DNA from: Imbroritus primus
GTDB taxonomy: Bacteria > Pseudomonadota > Gammaproteobacteria > Burkholderiales > Burkholderiaceae
Direction: 5' to 3'
Length of the DNA stretch: 64,000 nt
Assembly: GCA_000272025.2 (NCBI GenBank)
Contig: AKCV02000026.1
Coordinates: 434,001 to 498,000 of the forward strand
Positions 1-8,245 of the stretch are shown here, in pieces. The notes beneath the pieces are model-generated. The model was not told the DNA's origin, did not search any database, and worked only from the letters and a program-made list of their open reading frames with translations. A program made the position numbers and the translations under genes. Each line of letters opens with the position of its first letter. Positions within the stretch are counted from its first letter, which is position 1.

Positions 1-1
1 A

Positions 2-427
2 CAGGAAGTGCAGCGTTTCGGCCTCGAGCCGCATGTCGCCATGTTGTCGCACTCCACCTATGGCTCGTCGAAGTCGGCATCGGCTCGCAAGATGCGGCAG
101 GCGCGCGATCTCGTGGTGGCGGCATGCCCGCAACTGAAGGTGGACGGCGAATTGCAGGGCGATGCCGCGCTAAGCGAGGAAGTGCGCCAACGCTACCTGC
201 CGGCGAATGGGTTTGTCGGTAGCGCGAATCTGCTCGTGATGCCGAATCTCGATGCCGCCAACATCGCCTTCAACCTGCTGAAGACGACGGGCGGGCAGGG
301 TGTGACGGTGGGCCCGATCCTGCTTGGCGCGGCCAAGCCTGTGCACATCCTCGGACCGGCTGCGACATCGCGGCGTATCGTCAACATGACGGCGCTGGCA
401 GTGGCGGACGCCAACGCACCGCATTGA
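2..427 (+). CDS. maeB: NADP-dependent malic enzyme, C-terminal part (partial)
   Basis: This is the last 141 residues of a gene that enters from before the window. The fragment is the phosphotransacetylase-like domain that follows the malic enzyme domain in the large MaeB type, which decarboxylates malate to pyruvate with NADP. Visible family blocks are MLSHSTYGSS near the start, NLLVMPNLDAANIAFNLL in the middle and RRIVNMTALAV at the end. In MaeB this domain is regulatory (acetyl-CoA) rather than catalytic. A free phosphate acetyltransferase would look similar here, but the VDGELQGDAAL stretch and the closing MTALAV block fit MaeB better. The frame is open up to position 2, so the GTG at 8 is internal. 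A strong terminator follows at once. Confidence 0.85.
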   Translation, partial: QEVQRFGLEPHVAMLSHSTYGSSKSASARKMRQARDLVVAACPQLKVDGELQGDAALSEEVRQRYLPANGFVGSANLLVMPNLDAANIAFNLLKTTGGQGVTVGPILLGAAKPVHILGPAATSRRIVNMTALAVADANAPH

Positions 428-455
428 ACCCGGCCACCAGGCGGGTGGGGCCGCC

Positions 456-492
456 AAGCAAAAAGGGCAGCCATCGGCTGCCCTTTTTGCTT
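456..492 (+). terminator. Rho-independent terminator after maeB
   Basis: Perfect 17-bp inverted repeat (456-472 and 476-492) with a 3-base loop; the right arm contains a run of five T. It closes the malic enzyme transcript and, being symmetric with an A-run on the left, can also act on the minus-strand genes that end at 616. Confidence 0.9.
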
Positions 493-615
493 GCTCCATA
501 TCCGGGAAATATCTGCTGGCGGTGCTATCGGGTGGCGCCATCCGCGCGATCAGCGGCATGGTAACGCTGGCATGGCACTGGCATGACAGAACGCACGCGG
601 GAGGATGTCCATTGC

Positions 616-1029
616 CTAGAACGTTGGGTCGCCCTCGTCCCCGTCGCGGCGATTCACCCACATCTTGTAGAGCCCATAGGCGATACCCGCAACTGCCCCG
701 ACTTTAGAAAGCCGCCAGGCCACGCCACGCAACGGTGTGACGCGCAGGCCGGTCGCCAGCAGCGAGATCGCCGAGCTCAGATACGGAAACTGGCGCGCCA
801 CGCCGAACAGCTTGAGCCAGTTGCGCGGTGCGACTGCGCTCGGCAGCCAGCTCAGGCTGCTGACATGGTGGATCGACTGCCGCAGGTCGCGGGCCGACTG
901 CGCGCAGTCATAGCGCTCCAGCGCAGCGCGGGTCGTCAGCAGTTCCTTGCGGACCGCCAGCGGCAGCCGGCCGTGCATGCGCGGCAAGCCATCAGGGCGG
1001 GGCGGTTGGGTTGGCACGAGATCTGTCAT
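616..1029 (-). CDS. Small membrane-associated protein of the YqjD/YqjE cluster
   Basis: A 137-residue protein starting MTDLVPTQPP. The ATG overlaps the stop of the upstream yqjE-like gene as ATGA, so the two are translationally coupled. The N-terminal half is basic and soluble; two weakly hydrophobic stretches follow (LSSAISLLATGL and VGAVAGIAYGLYKMWV), and the tail is charged (NRRDGDEGD). I do not recognise a named family. Its position as third gene after a DUF883 (YqjD/ElaB) gene and a YqjE gene corresponds to the YqjK place in enterobacteria, so an inner-membrane role linked to stationary phase is inferred from context only. Confidence 0.7.
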   Translation of the reverse strand: MTDLVPTQPPRPDGLPRMHGRLPLAVRKELLTTRAALERYDCAQSARDLRQSIHHVSSLSWLPSAVAPRNWLKLFGVARQFPYLSSAISLLATGLRVTPLRGVAWRLSKVGAVAGIAYGLYKMWVNRRDGDEGDPTF

Positions 1030-1406
1030 GACTTGAGCGCCTCCCGGTCCTTGTCGAGTTCGGCGAGCGTGGCTTCGAACATCGCCGGCGCATCTTGCAG
1101 CTGGCGGCGGACGCGGACCAGGCAATAGGCGGCGATGCCAAAATACAACGCTACCAGGCCGGCGAGCACCTGCCAGCGGTACGTGTCCCAGCAGAGAATG
1201 ACAATGAGCGCTGTCAGGGCAATCATGCCAAGACTGAGGAACGCCAATCCCAGCAGGCCGAGAAATGCCTGCTGCATCAGGCGCGCTTTTTCCTCGGCGA
1301 GCTCGACACTGGCCAGTTCCAGCCGGGTGCGCGCCATGGCGGCGACGTTGCCCAGCAAGCTGCGCAGCGAGTCAAAAAAACGTGGAGAGGGAGTCGATTC
1401 CTGCAT
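1026..1406 (-). CDS. YqjE-type membrane protein (phage holin superfamily 3)
   Basis: A 126-residue protein with a soluble N-terminal helix (SLRSLLGNVAAMARTRLEL), the conserved VELAEEKARL segment and two strong membrane helices at about residues 46-70 (GLLGLAFLSLGMIALTALIV) and 77-97 (WQVLAGLVALYFGIAAYCLV), then a charged tail. This is the arrangement of the YqjE/holin-superfamily-III proteins, which accompany YqjD in the inner membrane; lysis activity is not implied. It lies about 315 bp downstream of the DUF883 gene on the same strand and overlaps the next gene by 4 bp. Confidence 0.8.
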   Translation of the reverse strand: MQESTPSPRFFDSLRSLLGNVAAMARTRLELASVELAEEKARLMQQAFLGLLGLAFLSLGMIALTALIVILCWDTYRWQVLAGLVALYFGIAAYCLVRVRRQLQDAPAMFEATLAELDKDREALKS

Positions 1407-1477
1407 GGCGTCCTGATCGCAAGAACAGGCACGCCGAAAGATCTGCGAGCCTGAGGCCAGAAGGGCCCGGCCTCACC

Positions 1478-1650
1478 CGGGAGGCAGTTTCAAAATGATC
1501 TGGCTCCGGCTGGTCATGGTCCGGAGGAGAGGCTTGGCGTGCTGCTTGTGGCCCTTTGCAGGGCGCATGGGAACGATCCGGGGTCCCATTCGATTCCCTG
1601 CCTTGCCTCCTGGCCAGAACCGCTTCGCTTCATTTTGAAACCGCCTCTGG
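1478..1650. repeat. Long imperfect inverted repeat (structured element)
   Basis: The 315-base gap between the two membrane genes holds an element with outer arms 1481-1498 and 1630-1647 that match as reverse complements at 17 of 18 positions. Complementarity continues inwards in broken form (ctggtca...ggaggagagg against ccttgcctcctggccag), and a nested pair gcaggg/ccctgc plus atggga/tcccat sits near the centre. It may fold as one long hairpin in RNA, or be a small non-autonomous mobile or dispersed repeat. No protein-coding function is supported. Confidence 0.55.
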
Positions 1651-1721
1651 GGCATGGCTCGAGCGGCATGTCGGGCGCGGCGTCCGCGTAGCGGCGTGTG
1701 CCGCGCCCTGGCGTGACGTGA

Positions 1722-1997
1722 TTACTTGCGGTTCAGCAGCAGGCCCACCAGCAGGCCGACACCGGCGGCGATACCAACGGCACGCCACGGGTGGTCATGC
1801 ACGTAGTCGTCGGTCGCACGGGCCGCGGCCTTGCTCTTGGTGACGACTGCATCCTGCAGATCCTGCACTTTTTCCTTGGCCTGCTTCAGCATCCCCATGC
1901 CGCGTTCGCGCAGCTCGGCCGCTTTTTCGCCGGTCGTGGAGGCGGCTTGCTTGAGCAGTTCTTCAGCATCGGACAACACGGCTTTCACATCAGACAT
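1722..1997 (-). CDS. DUF883 family protein (YqjD/ElaB-like)
   Basis: A 91-residue protein of the DUF883 family, known as C-terminal tail-anchored ribosome-associated membrane proteins in Escherichia coli (YqjD, ElaB). An amphipathic, coiled-coil-like N-terminal region (SDAEELLKQAASTTGEKAAEL) is followed by VHDHPWRAVGIAAGVGLLVG, the typical DHPW motif and glycine-rich membrane helix, and ends LLLNRK. The start chosen is the ATG at 1997 because a clear GGAGAAA ribosome site lies just upstream; a longer reading to 2099 has no family support. It is probably induced in stationary phase, by analogy. Confidence 0.85.
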   Translation of the reverse strand: MSDVKAVLSDAEELLKQAASTTGEKAAELRERGMGMLKQAKEKVQDLQDAVVTKSKAAARATDDYVHDHPWRAVGIAAGVGLLVGLLLNRK

Positions 1998-2249
1998 TCG
2001 TTTCTCCTGGTGGGTATTGGTAATCGCAGGCCGGCGCACGCGCCGCACAGTTGTTAGTCTATCCTTGAAGCATATGCGGCGCCACCTTCGCGCTTTCAAG
2101 GGGCGTCTCGGCCAACCTGTGGCTGAGGCTGGATGCGGCTGCCGGCCTCAGCGCTATATGACTAATTGTCATGACAGTGTGACTTTATAGTCGTTCAGGT
2201 TGGATCGCAAACGCTCTACACTGGTTCCATCGATTTTCTGGAGAACGAC

Positions 2250-2888
2250 ATGGCATTGCGACTTGGCGACATCGCCCCCGACTTCGAGCAGGATTCCAGC
2301 GAAGGCACCATCCGTTTCCACGAATGGCTCGGCAATGGCTGGGGCGTCCTGTTCTCGCACCCGGCAGACTTCACGCCAGTGTGCACGACCGAACTGGGAT
2401 TGACAGCCAAGCTGAAGTCGCAGTTCGCGGCGCGCAACGTCAAGGCCATTGCCCTGTCGGTCGATCCCGTGGATTCCCATCATGAGTGGATCAAGGACAT
2501 CAACGAGACGCAGGGCACGGTGGTCAACTTCCCGATCATCGCGGATCATGACCGCAAGGTGGCGACGCTGTACGACATGGTGCACCCGAATGCCAGCGAA
2601 ACGGTGACGGTGCGTTCGCTGTTCATCATCGACCCGAACAAGAAGGTGCGCCTGATCATTACCTATCCCGCCAGCACCGGGCGTAACTTCGACGAGGTGC
2701 TGCGCGTCATCGATTCGCTGCAGCTGACAGACAACTACAGCGTGGCCACGCCGGGCAACTGGAAGGATGGCGACGACGTGGTGATCGTGCCTTCGCTGAA
2801 GGATGAGGCAGTGCTCAAGGCCAAGTTTCCCAAAGGCTACAAGGCAGTGCGTCCGTATCTGCGCCTGACACCGCAGCCCAACAAGTAA
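2250..2888 (+). CDS. 1-Cys peroxiredoxin (Prx6 family)
   Basis: A 212-residue thiol peroxidase that reduces hydrogen peroxide and alkyl hydroperoxides in the cytoplasm. The active-site block is FTPVCTTE with the peroxidatic cysteine at about residue 45, and it is the only cysteine in the protein, which defines the 1-Cys type. The C-terminal half carries the Prx6 extension (NWKDGDDVVIVP, then KGYKAVRPYLR). A GGAGAA ribosome site precedes the ATG. It is monocistronic, closed by a strong terminator, and convergent with the glutaryl-CoA dehydrogenase gene. The electron donor cannot be told from the sequence. Confidence 0.92.
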   Translation: MALRLGDIAPDFEQDSSEGTIRFHEWLGNGWGVLFSHPADFTPVCTTELGLTAKLKSQFAARNVKAIALSVDPVDSHHEWIKDINETQGTVVNFPIIADHDRKVATLYDMVHPNASETVTVRSLFIIDPNKKVRLIITYPASTGRNFDEVLRVIDSLQLTDNYSVATPGNWKDGDDVVIVPSLKDEAVLKAKFPKGYKAVRPYLRLTPQPNK

Positions 2889-2937
2889 GGCGATGCCCGG
2901 ACGACTTTGGCCGGGCTCATGCAACGCACGCAAGGCA

Positions 2938-2972
2938 CAAGGCCCCGCTCGAGAGCGGGGCCTTGCATTTTT
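2938..2972 (+). terminator. Terminator after the peroxiredoxin gene
   Basis: GC-rich stem formed by 2938-2950 and 2953-2965 (caaggccccg against cggggccttg) followed by catttttg. It lies between two convergent genes and most clearly serves the plus strand. Confidence 0.85.
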
Positions 2973-2997
2973 GGGGCACGGGAATGGCGCGAGCCAA

Positions 2998-4191
2998 TCA
3001 GGAGAAGGCCTGGATACCCGTCTGCGCGCGGCCGAGGATCAGCGCGTGTACATCATGCGTGCCTTCGTAGGTATTGACCACCTCGAGGTTCACCATATGG
3101 CGGATGACGCCGTACTCGTCCGAGATGCCGTTGCCGCCCAGCATGTCGCGCGCGAGGCGGGCGATGTCGAGTGCCTTGCCACAGGAATTGCGCTTCATGA
3201 TCGAGGTGATCTCGACGGCCGCGGTGCCTTCGTCCTTCATCCGCCCAAGGCGCAGGCAGCCTTGCAGACCCAGCGTGATTTCGGTCTGCATGTCCGCCAG
3301 TTTCTTCTGGACCAGCTGGTTGGCGGCCAGCGGTCGACCGAACTGCTTGCGGTCGAGCACGTACTGGCGGGCCGTGTGCCAGCACGCCTCGGCCGCGCCG
3401 AGCGCGCCCCAGGCAATGCCGTAGCGCGCCGAGTTCAGGCAGGTGAAGGGACCTTTCAGGCCACGTACGCCGGGCATCAGGTTTTCTTCCGGCACGAACA
3501 CCTGGTCGAGCACGATCTCGCCGGTGACCGAGGTGCGCAGGCCGACCTTGCCGTGGATGGCCGGGGCCGAGAGACCTTTCCAGCCTTTTTCGAGAATGAA
3601 GCCCCGGATCGCGTCGGTGCCATCGTCGTCCATCAGCTTGGCCCACACGACAAACACGTCGGCAATCGGCGAGTTGGTGATCCACATCTTGGCGCCGCTC
3701 AGCGAGAAGCCGCCTTGTACCCGCTTGGCGCGCGTGACCATCGAGCCGGGATCCGAGCCATGATCGGGTTCGGTCAGCCCGAAGCAACCGATCCATTCGC
3801 CGCTGGCCAGCTTGGGCAGGTATTTCTGCTTTTGTGCTTCGCTACCGAAGGCATGAATCGGCACCATCACCAGCGACGACTGGACGCTCATCATGGAGCG
3901 GTAACCCGAATCGATTCGCTCGACTTCGCGGGCGATCAGCCCATAGCTGACGTAATTGAGCTCCGGACCGCCATACTGTGACGGGATGGTCGGGCCGAGC
4001 AGGCCGAGTTCACCCATTTCCCGGAAAATCGCTACATCTGTCCGCTCATGCCGGAATGATTCGAGGACACGGGGTGCCAGCTTGTCCTGGCAATAGGCGG
4101 CAGCGGCATCGCGCACCATGCGTTCGTCTTCGGTCAGTTGCTGGTCGAGCAGCAAGGGGTCGGACCAATGGAATGTTGCGGATGCTGCCAT
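2998..4191 (-). CDS. gcdH: Glutaryl-CoA dehydrogenase
   Basis: A 397-residue FAD acyl-CoA dehydrogenase that oxidises and decarboxylates glutaryl-CoA to crotonyl-CoA, at the end of lysine, tryptophan and glutarate breakdown. Seen are the FAD block [14 protein letters not shown] (about 135-148), the [17 protein letters not shown] segment (about 91-107, containing the Arg typical of glutaryl-CoA enzymes), and the catalytic Glu at about 376 in [18 protein letters not shown]. Length and the EGTHD ending are typical of GcdH rather than other acyl-CoA dehydrogenases. It is divergent from an IclR gene with a shared 135-bp promoter region, so it is probably the target of that regulator. Natural partner enzymes may include the CoA-transferase at 23351. 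Confidence 0.93.
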   Translation of the reverse strand: MAASATFHWSDPLLLDQQLTEDERMVRDAAAAYCQDKLAPRVLESFRHERTDVAIFREMGELGLLGPTIPSQYGGPELNYVSYGLIAREVERIDSGYRSMMSVQSSLVMVPIHAFGSEAQKQKYLPKLASGEWIGCFGLTEPDHGSDPGSMVTRAKRVQGGFSLSGAKMWITNSPIADVFVVWAKLMDDDGTDAIRGFILEKGWKGLSAPAIHGKVGLRTSVTGEIVLDQVFVPEENLMPGVRGLKGPFTCLNSARYGIAWGALGAAEACWHTARQYVLDRKQFGRPLAANQLVQKKLADMQTEITLGLQGCLRLGRMKDEGTAAVEITSIMKRNSCGKALDIARLARDMLGGNGISDEYGVIRHMVNLEVVNTYEGTHDVHALILGRAQTGIQAFS

Positions 4192-4254
4192 GCGTCTCTC
4201 CTTCGTACAGCGGTCTCGGGTGAATGGGAAACAGTTGCTATGGGTAATAATAAG

Positions 4255-4271
4255 GTTCCGTATTGCGGAAC
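4255..4271. promoter_or_regulatory. Candidate IclR operator in the gcdH/iclR divergent region
   Basis: Perfect 6-bp inverted repeat gttccg-tattg-cggaac placed between the two divergent starts (4191 and 4327). GGAAC-type short palindromes are usual for IclR regulators. Function is inferred. Confidence 0.5.
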
Positions 4272-4326
4272 AATGTTTCGTTGGTGTAGTATATCGGAAA
4301 TCTTCCTATCACGGTGAAACTGGCGC

Positions 4327-5151
4327 ATGTCCACACACGATTCCGCTACGGGGCGGATGTTGTTGCTCCCCGATCCGGTCGGCATGACCGAGAACGACCC
4401 CAACTTCGTGACTGCGCTGGCGCGGGGTCTTGCCTTGCTGCGCTGTTATCAGCCGGGCGATACGCTGCTGGGCAATCGCGAGTTCGTGAAACGCACGGGA
4501 TTGCCCAAGGCGACTGTCAACCGCCTGGCCAGCACCCTCGTGGCACTGGGCTATCTGCGCTATGACGCAGCCTTGGGTAAATATGGCCTGGATGCGGGTG
4601 TCCTGGCCCTGGGGTATGCCTATCTGGCATCGTCCGGGCTGATCGCGCTGGCGCGGCCGCACATGGTGGCGTTTGCGCAGCAGTATGGGGTGTCGATTTC
4701 ACTTGGCAAGCGGGACCGGCTCGAGATGGTCTACCTCGAGTCGATCCGCAGCCATGCCGGGTCGTCGCTCGTGCTCGGCGTGGGTTCGCGCTTATCGCTG
4801 TTGTCCAGTTCGATGGGAAGGGCCTACCTGGCCGCCATGCCAGAACTGCGGCGCGAGGCATTGCTGCGCGACTATGCACAGGCGTATCCGGAGCAGTGGG
4901 CCGCCGAGGGCGAGACGGTGCGCCGGGCTATCCAGACCGCGGTAGAGCTGGGCTATGCCGGCTCGTTCCGTGAGTGGCATCCGGCCGTGCATGCCTGTGC
5001 GGTGGCGTTTCGCGTGGCCGGTGAAGACGATCCGTATGTGATGAGCTGCAGCGCCTCGTACCAGTCGCGTAGTGAAGCCGACTTCGATGCACAACTGGCG
5101 CCAGCGCTTGGCGCCATGGTTGGGCGGCTGGGGACGCTGGCGCTGCGCTGA
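4327..5151 (+). CDS. IclR family transcriptional regulator, probable gcdH regulator
   Basis: A 274-residue regulator with the N-terminal winged helix-turn-helix at about 25-80 (DPNFVTALARGLALLRCY, then TGLPKATVNRLASTLVALGY) and an IclR effector domain to the end. The start is the ATG at 4327; an in-frame Met at residue 20 (MTEND) is the alternative. It is divergent from gcdH and shares a palindromic operator candidate with it, so it probably senses glutarate, glutaryl-CoA or a related acid. The effector is not visible from sequence. Confidence 0.85.
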   Translation: MSTHDSATGRMLLLPDPVGMTENDPNFVTALARGLALLRCYQPGDTLLGNREFVKRTGLPKATVNRLASTLVALGYLRYDAALGKYGLDAGVLALGYAYLASSGLIALARPHMVAFAQQYGVSISLGKRDRLEMVYLESIRSHAGSSLVLGVGSRLSLLSSSMGRAYLAAMPELRREALLRDYAQAYPEQWAAEGETVRRAIQTAVELGYAGSFREWHPAVHACAVAFRVAGEDDPYVMSCSASYQSRSEADFDAQLAPALGAMVGRLGTLALR

Positions 5152-5198
5152 AGCGGCGGCCGGCATCCGGGCAGCCCACCCCGGATGCCCGGCGGCGA

Positions 5199-5903
5199 TC
5201 AGCGCGGGCCGATCTCGCTCTTCAGCGCTGCGAGCGTTCGTGCATAGGCCGTTTCGTCGGCAGCTTTGTCGTAGTGGTTGCCATTCGGACGGGCGAAGGC
5301 ATGGTCGACGCCCGGATACGAGAAGGCCTCGGCCTTCGGCAGCGTCGCCAGCTTGGCGGCAATCTGCGCGCGAGCTTCCGGCGGGCAGTATTCGTCCTCG
5401 CCGGCCAGATGCAGCACGAGACGTCCCTTGATGTTGTCCGCTTCGTCGAGTGCCTGCTCGATGCCCACGCCGTAGTAGCCGACCGAACAGGCCACATCGC
5501 AGCGGCATGCTGCCAGGTAGGCCATCTTGCCGCCCAGGCAGTAGCCGATCACGCCGACATTGGCGACATCATCGAGTTCGGGACGCTGGCGTAGTGCTGC
5601 CACCGTGGCGGCGATATCTTCTACACCTTTGTTCTGATCGTACTTCTGGAAAAACTCAAACGCGCGCTTCCAGCCTTCCGGCGAGTAGTCGAGCTCGACC
5701 CCGGGTTCGATGCGCCAGAACAGGTCGGGCACCAGCACCACATAACCTTCTTGCGCGTACCGGTCGGCTAGCGTGCGCATCGTGCCGTTCACGCCGAAGA
5801 TCTCCTGGCACATGACGATGCCGGGACCACGTCCGCTGGCGGGCACGGCGAGGTAGGCGTTGAAGCTGCCGTCCTTGGACGGAATGCGGATGGTCTGACC
5901 CAT
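5199..5903 (-). CDS. Dienelactone hydrolase family protein
   Basis: A 234-residue alpha/beta hydrolase. The residues known as the catalytic set of Pseudomonas dienelactone hydrolase are all in place: Glu34 in MCQEIFGVN, Cys122 in GYCLGGK, Asp170 in AGEDEYCPP and His201 in GVDHAFAR. The family hydrolyses dienelactone to maleylacetate in chlorocatechol pathways, but most genomic copies have unknown esters or lactones as substrates. The start at 5903 is chosen because the MGQTIRIPSKDGSF opening is typical and a GGAG lies nearby. It is 58 bp downstream of the flavin reductase gene on the same strand, so the two may be cotranscribed. No other chlorocatechol gene is present. Confidence 0.88.
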   Translation of the reverse strand: MGQTIRIPSKDGSFNAYLAVPASGRGPGIVMCQEIFGVNGTMRTLADRYAQEGYVVLVPDLFWRIEPGVELDYSPEGWKRAFEFFQKYDQNKGVEDIAATVAALRQRPELDDVANVGVIGYCLGGKMAYLAACRCDVACSVGYYGVGIEQALDEADNIKGRLVLHLAGEDEYCPPEARAQIAAKLATLPKAEAFSYPGVDHAFARPNGNHYDKAADETAYARTLAALKSEIGPR

Positions 5904-5961
5904 GATTGGCTCCTTGGCAGTCAAAGCGCACGCCACCGGTGGGCGTGCAGAAGATGAGAGA

Positions 5962-6543
5962 TCAATTGCCGCCGAGCGGCTGCAACGTGCCGAACTGTCC
6001 CGCCTGGAAAACCAGCGGTGCACCGGCGGCGTCATGGATGCCGCAGCGTTCGACTTCGCCAACGAAGATGACATGGTCGCCTTCGTCATAGCGACTGCGG
6101 TTATGGCATTCGAACCAGGCGAGCGCCTCATGCAGGACTGGCAGGCCGTGTTCGCTGATCTGGTAGTCGAGACCGGCGAAGCGGTCGCCATGCAAGGTCG
6201 AGAAGCGCTTGCACAGATCGACCTGGGCCGCGGACAGCACGTTGATCACATAGTGCGAACCGTCGCGAAACACTGGCAGGGAGTTAGCCTTGGTAGCCAG
6301 GCTCCACAACACCAGCGGTGGATCCAGCGAGACCGAGTTGAATGAGCTCGCGGTGACGCCCACGAAGGCCGGGCCGCCGGTTGCGGCAAGACCCGAATGG
6401 CCCGTGATCACAGTCACGCCGGTCGCGAACTGCGACAGTGCGCGGCGGAAGTAGGCTGAATCGAAATCGGGCGCGCTGGCGGTGCTGCGTGCTGGATTGT
6501 CCGTGGCCTGGGGAGCGGTACCTGCTTGGGGGGGAGTCGGCAT
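5962..6543 (-). CDS. Flavin reductase family protein (HpaC/RutF type)
   Basis: A protein of about 193 residues with the split-barrel flavin reductase domain: FRRALSQFATGVTVIT, VGVTASSFNSVSLDPPLVLW and SHYVINVLSAAQ, then DHVIFVGEVERC near the end. Such proteins reduce FMN or FAD with NAD(P)H for a partner monooxygenase. No monooxygenase is next to it, so the partner is unknown. The N-terminus is uncertain: the Met giving MPTPPQAGT was chosen since the domain begins about 35 residues later, but no good ribosome site is seen. Confidence 0.82.
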   Translation of the reverse strand: MPTPPQAGTAPQATDNPARSTASAPDFDSAYFRRALSQFATGVTVITGHSGLAATGGPAFVGVTASSFNSVSLDPPLVLWSLATKANSLPVFRDGSHYVINVLSAAQVDLCKRFSTLHGDRFAGLDYQISEHGLPVLHEALAWFECHNRSRYDEGDHVIFVGEVERCGIHDAAGAPLVFQAGQFGTLQPLGGN

Positions 6544-6790
6544 CGGCAGTCGGAAAGCGTTGTGCTCGAGACGGTTGCGTACGGGGTCATTGTATCGGAG
6601 AGCGGCGGCGCCTGTCCCGTTTCCGCAGCCATCGGCGCGCGATCGGCTGGGCATCGCCGGCGCTTCGCGTTACAGTAGCGCGGTATCGATCACAGACAAG
6701 CCTGTCCAGTCCCGCGGCCCGCGGGCGAGGGCGGCACGGAGGATAATGGCATGACGAGCGACACGCACACCGCCAGGCGGCGGAGGTTCG

Positions 6791-7687
6791 ATGCGTGATT
6801 TCGAAAACGCGACAGCCCCGTTGCTGCGCGAGATCGTCGGCCATGCACGCAGTCATGGCGACCGCATCGCCATCCGCTGTGGCCGCAACGCTCACGACTA
6901 TGCCAAGCTCGCGCGTCGCTTCGAGCGCGTGACGGCACATCTGTCGGGCACGCATGGCGTGCAGCCGGGACAGCATGTCGCGACGCTGGCGGCCAACGAC
7001 GACCTGCAACTGGTGATCCTGCTGGCATGCCTGCGGCTGGGTGCGGTGTGGGCGCCGCTTGACCCCTCAGCCACGCCCGATGCATTGCAGCATTGGCTGC
7101 AGCAGGCCGATGCCAGCCTGATCGTCGCGGATGAGGCCAATCTTCCGGTTGCACAAGCGCTGGCGACTCAGCGTGCCGACATACGGTGCGTGGTCCTCGA
7201 TCGCCTGATCGACCATCCGGCGCCTTACGGCCTGCATTACCCGGATGTCGAGAGCGAGGTGCCAGCCCTCATGCTGTTTGACGCCGAGGCTGCCGGAAAA
7301 GCGACGCGATACCGTCAGAACAGGTTGCTGGTGGAGGACATCGATATCGCGCCGGAGGACAATGTCTTGGTCGCATTGCCACTGGCCCGTTTTGCCAGCC
7401 TCTTGCTCGAGGCTGTCCCGGCGCTGGCACGGGGCGCCACCGTGACATTGCTGCCGGGATTCACGCCGGCCGCATGGCTGGAAGCCCTGGCAAATACGCG
7501 TCCTACCGTGGCGGCGGTTACGGTAGACATGATGGAGACCCTGCGGGTCGCACCCGGTTGGCAGGACGCCGATTTTTCGTCGTTGCGCCGGCTGACTATC
7601 GTGGATGGTCCGCCACAGCTTGCACTGGCCACGGCTCTCGTAGATCGCGGTGTGCCGCTGCAGATGCGGGCGTGCCCGCAGGCATGA
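6791..7687 (+). CDS. Truncated AMP-binding enzyme-like protein, probably non-catalytic
   Basis: A 298-residue protein that follows the N-terminal domain of acyl-CoA synthetase/AMP ligases: the opening HARSHGDRIAIRCG, the VATLAANDDLQLVILLACLRLGAVWAPLDP-type region (about 55-90), and a later VLVALPLARFASLL...TVTLLPGF region. The phosphate-binding loop (normally T-S-G-T-T-G-x-P-K) should lie near residue 165 but reads LMLFDAEAAGKATRY, and the protein stops before the YG-x-TE motif and the whole C-terminal domain. A GGAGG ribosome site lies before the ATG, the frame is intact, and msrA begins 15 bp later, so it looks like a maintained short gene or an eroding one, not a sequencing break. Confidence 0.7.
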   Translation: MRDFENATAPLLREIVGHARSHGDRIAIRCGRNAHDYAKLARRFERVTAHLSGTHGVQPGQHVATLAANDDLQLVILLACLRLGAVWAPLDPSATPDALQHWLQQADASLIVADEANLPVAQALATQRADIRCVVLDRLIDHPAPYGLHYPDVESEVPALMLFDAEAAGKATRYRQNRLLVEDIDIAPEDNVLVALPLARFASLLLEAVPALARGATVTLLPGFTPAAWLEALANTRPTVAAVTVDMMETLRVAPGWQDADFSSLRRLTIVDGPPQLALATALVDRGVPLQMRACPQA

Positions 7688-7702
7688 CATTCGGAGAATG
7701 GA

Positions 7703-8239
7703 ATGGAACATGAAATTGCCACATTGGGTGGAGGCTGCTTCTGGTGCCTCGAAGCGGTCTACCAGGAAGTCAGCGGCGTGCTTGCGGTCGAATCTGGGTA
7801 CACGGGCGGCCACGTTGACCATCCGACCTACCGCCAGGTCTGCGAGGGTGACACCGGCCATGTCGAGGTGGTGCGCGTGACTTTCGATCCGGCAGTGATC
7901 TCGTATCACGACATCCTCGGCATTTTTTTCGCCATCCACGATCCGACCACGGTGGACCGCCAGGGTAACGACACGGGGCCGCAATACCGTTCCGCAATCT
8001 TTGTACATTCACCGGCCCAGCGCGCTACGGCGGAAGCCATGATCGACAGCCTGACGCGCGAGCGCGTCTTTGCCCTGCCGATCGTCACGACCATCGAGGC
8101 GGAGCAGCCGTACTGGCGCGCCGAGGCAGCGCACCAGAACTACTATCGTACGCATCCGTACCAGGGCTACTGCGCGATGGTGATCGCGCCCAAGCTGGCG
8201 AAATTCCGCCAGCTGTTCACGCGCCACGGACGCTCCTGA
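7703..8239 (+). CDS. msrA: Peptide-methionine (S)-S-oxide reductase
   Basis: A 178-residue MsrA that repairs methionine S-sulfoxide using thioredoxin. The active-site motif GCFWC is at residues 11-15 with the nucleophile at Cys12, followed by SGYTGGHVDHPTY and GHVEVVRVTFDP; the C-terminal HPYQGYCAMVIAPK segment holds a candidate resolving cysteine. A GGAGAATGG ribosome site precedes the start. It follows the truncated AMP-ligase-like gene by 15 bp and probably shares its transcript. Confidence 0.95.
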   Translation: MEHEIATLGGGCFWCLEAVYQEVSGVLAVESGYTGGHVDHPTYRQVCEGDTGHVEVVRVTFDPAVISYHDILGIFFAIHDPTTVDRQGNDTGPQYRSAIFVHSPAQRATAEAMIDSLTRERVFALPIVTTIEAEQPYWRAEAAHQNYYRTHPYQGYCAMVIAPKLAKFRQLFTRHGRS

Positions 8240-8245
8240 AACAAC

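Noticed and set aside
1473-1655. 60-codon minus-strand frame inside the inverted repeat
   Set aside because: The sequence is explained by the repeat structure, and no ribosome site precedes it.
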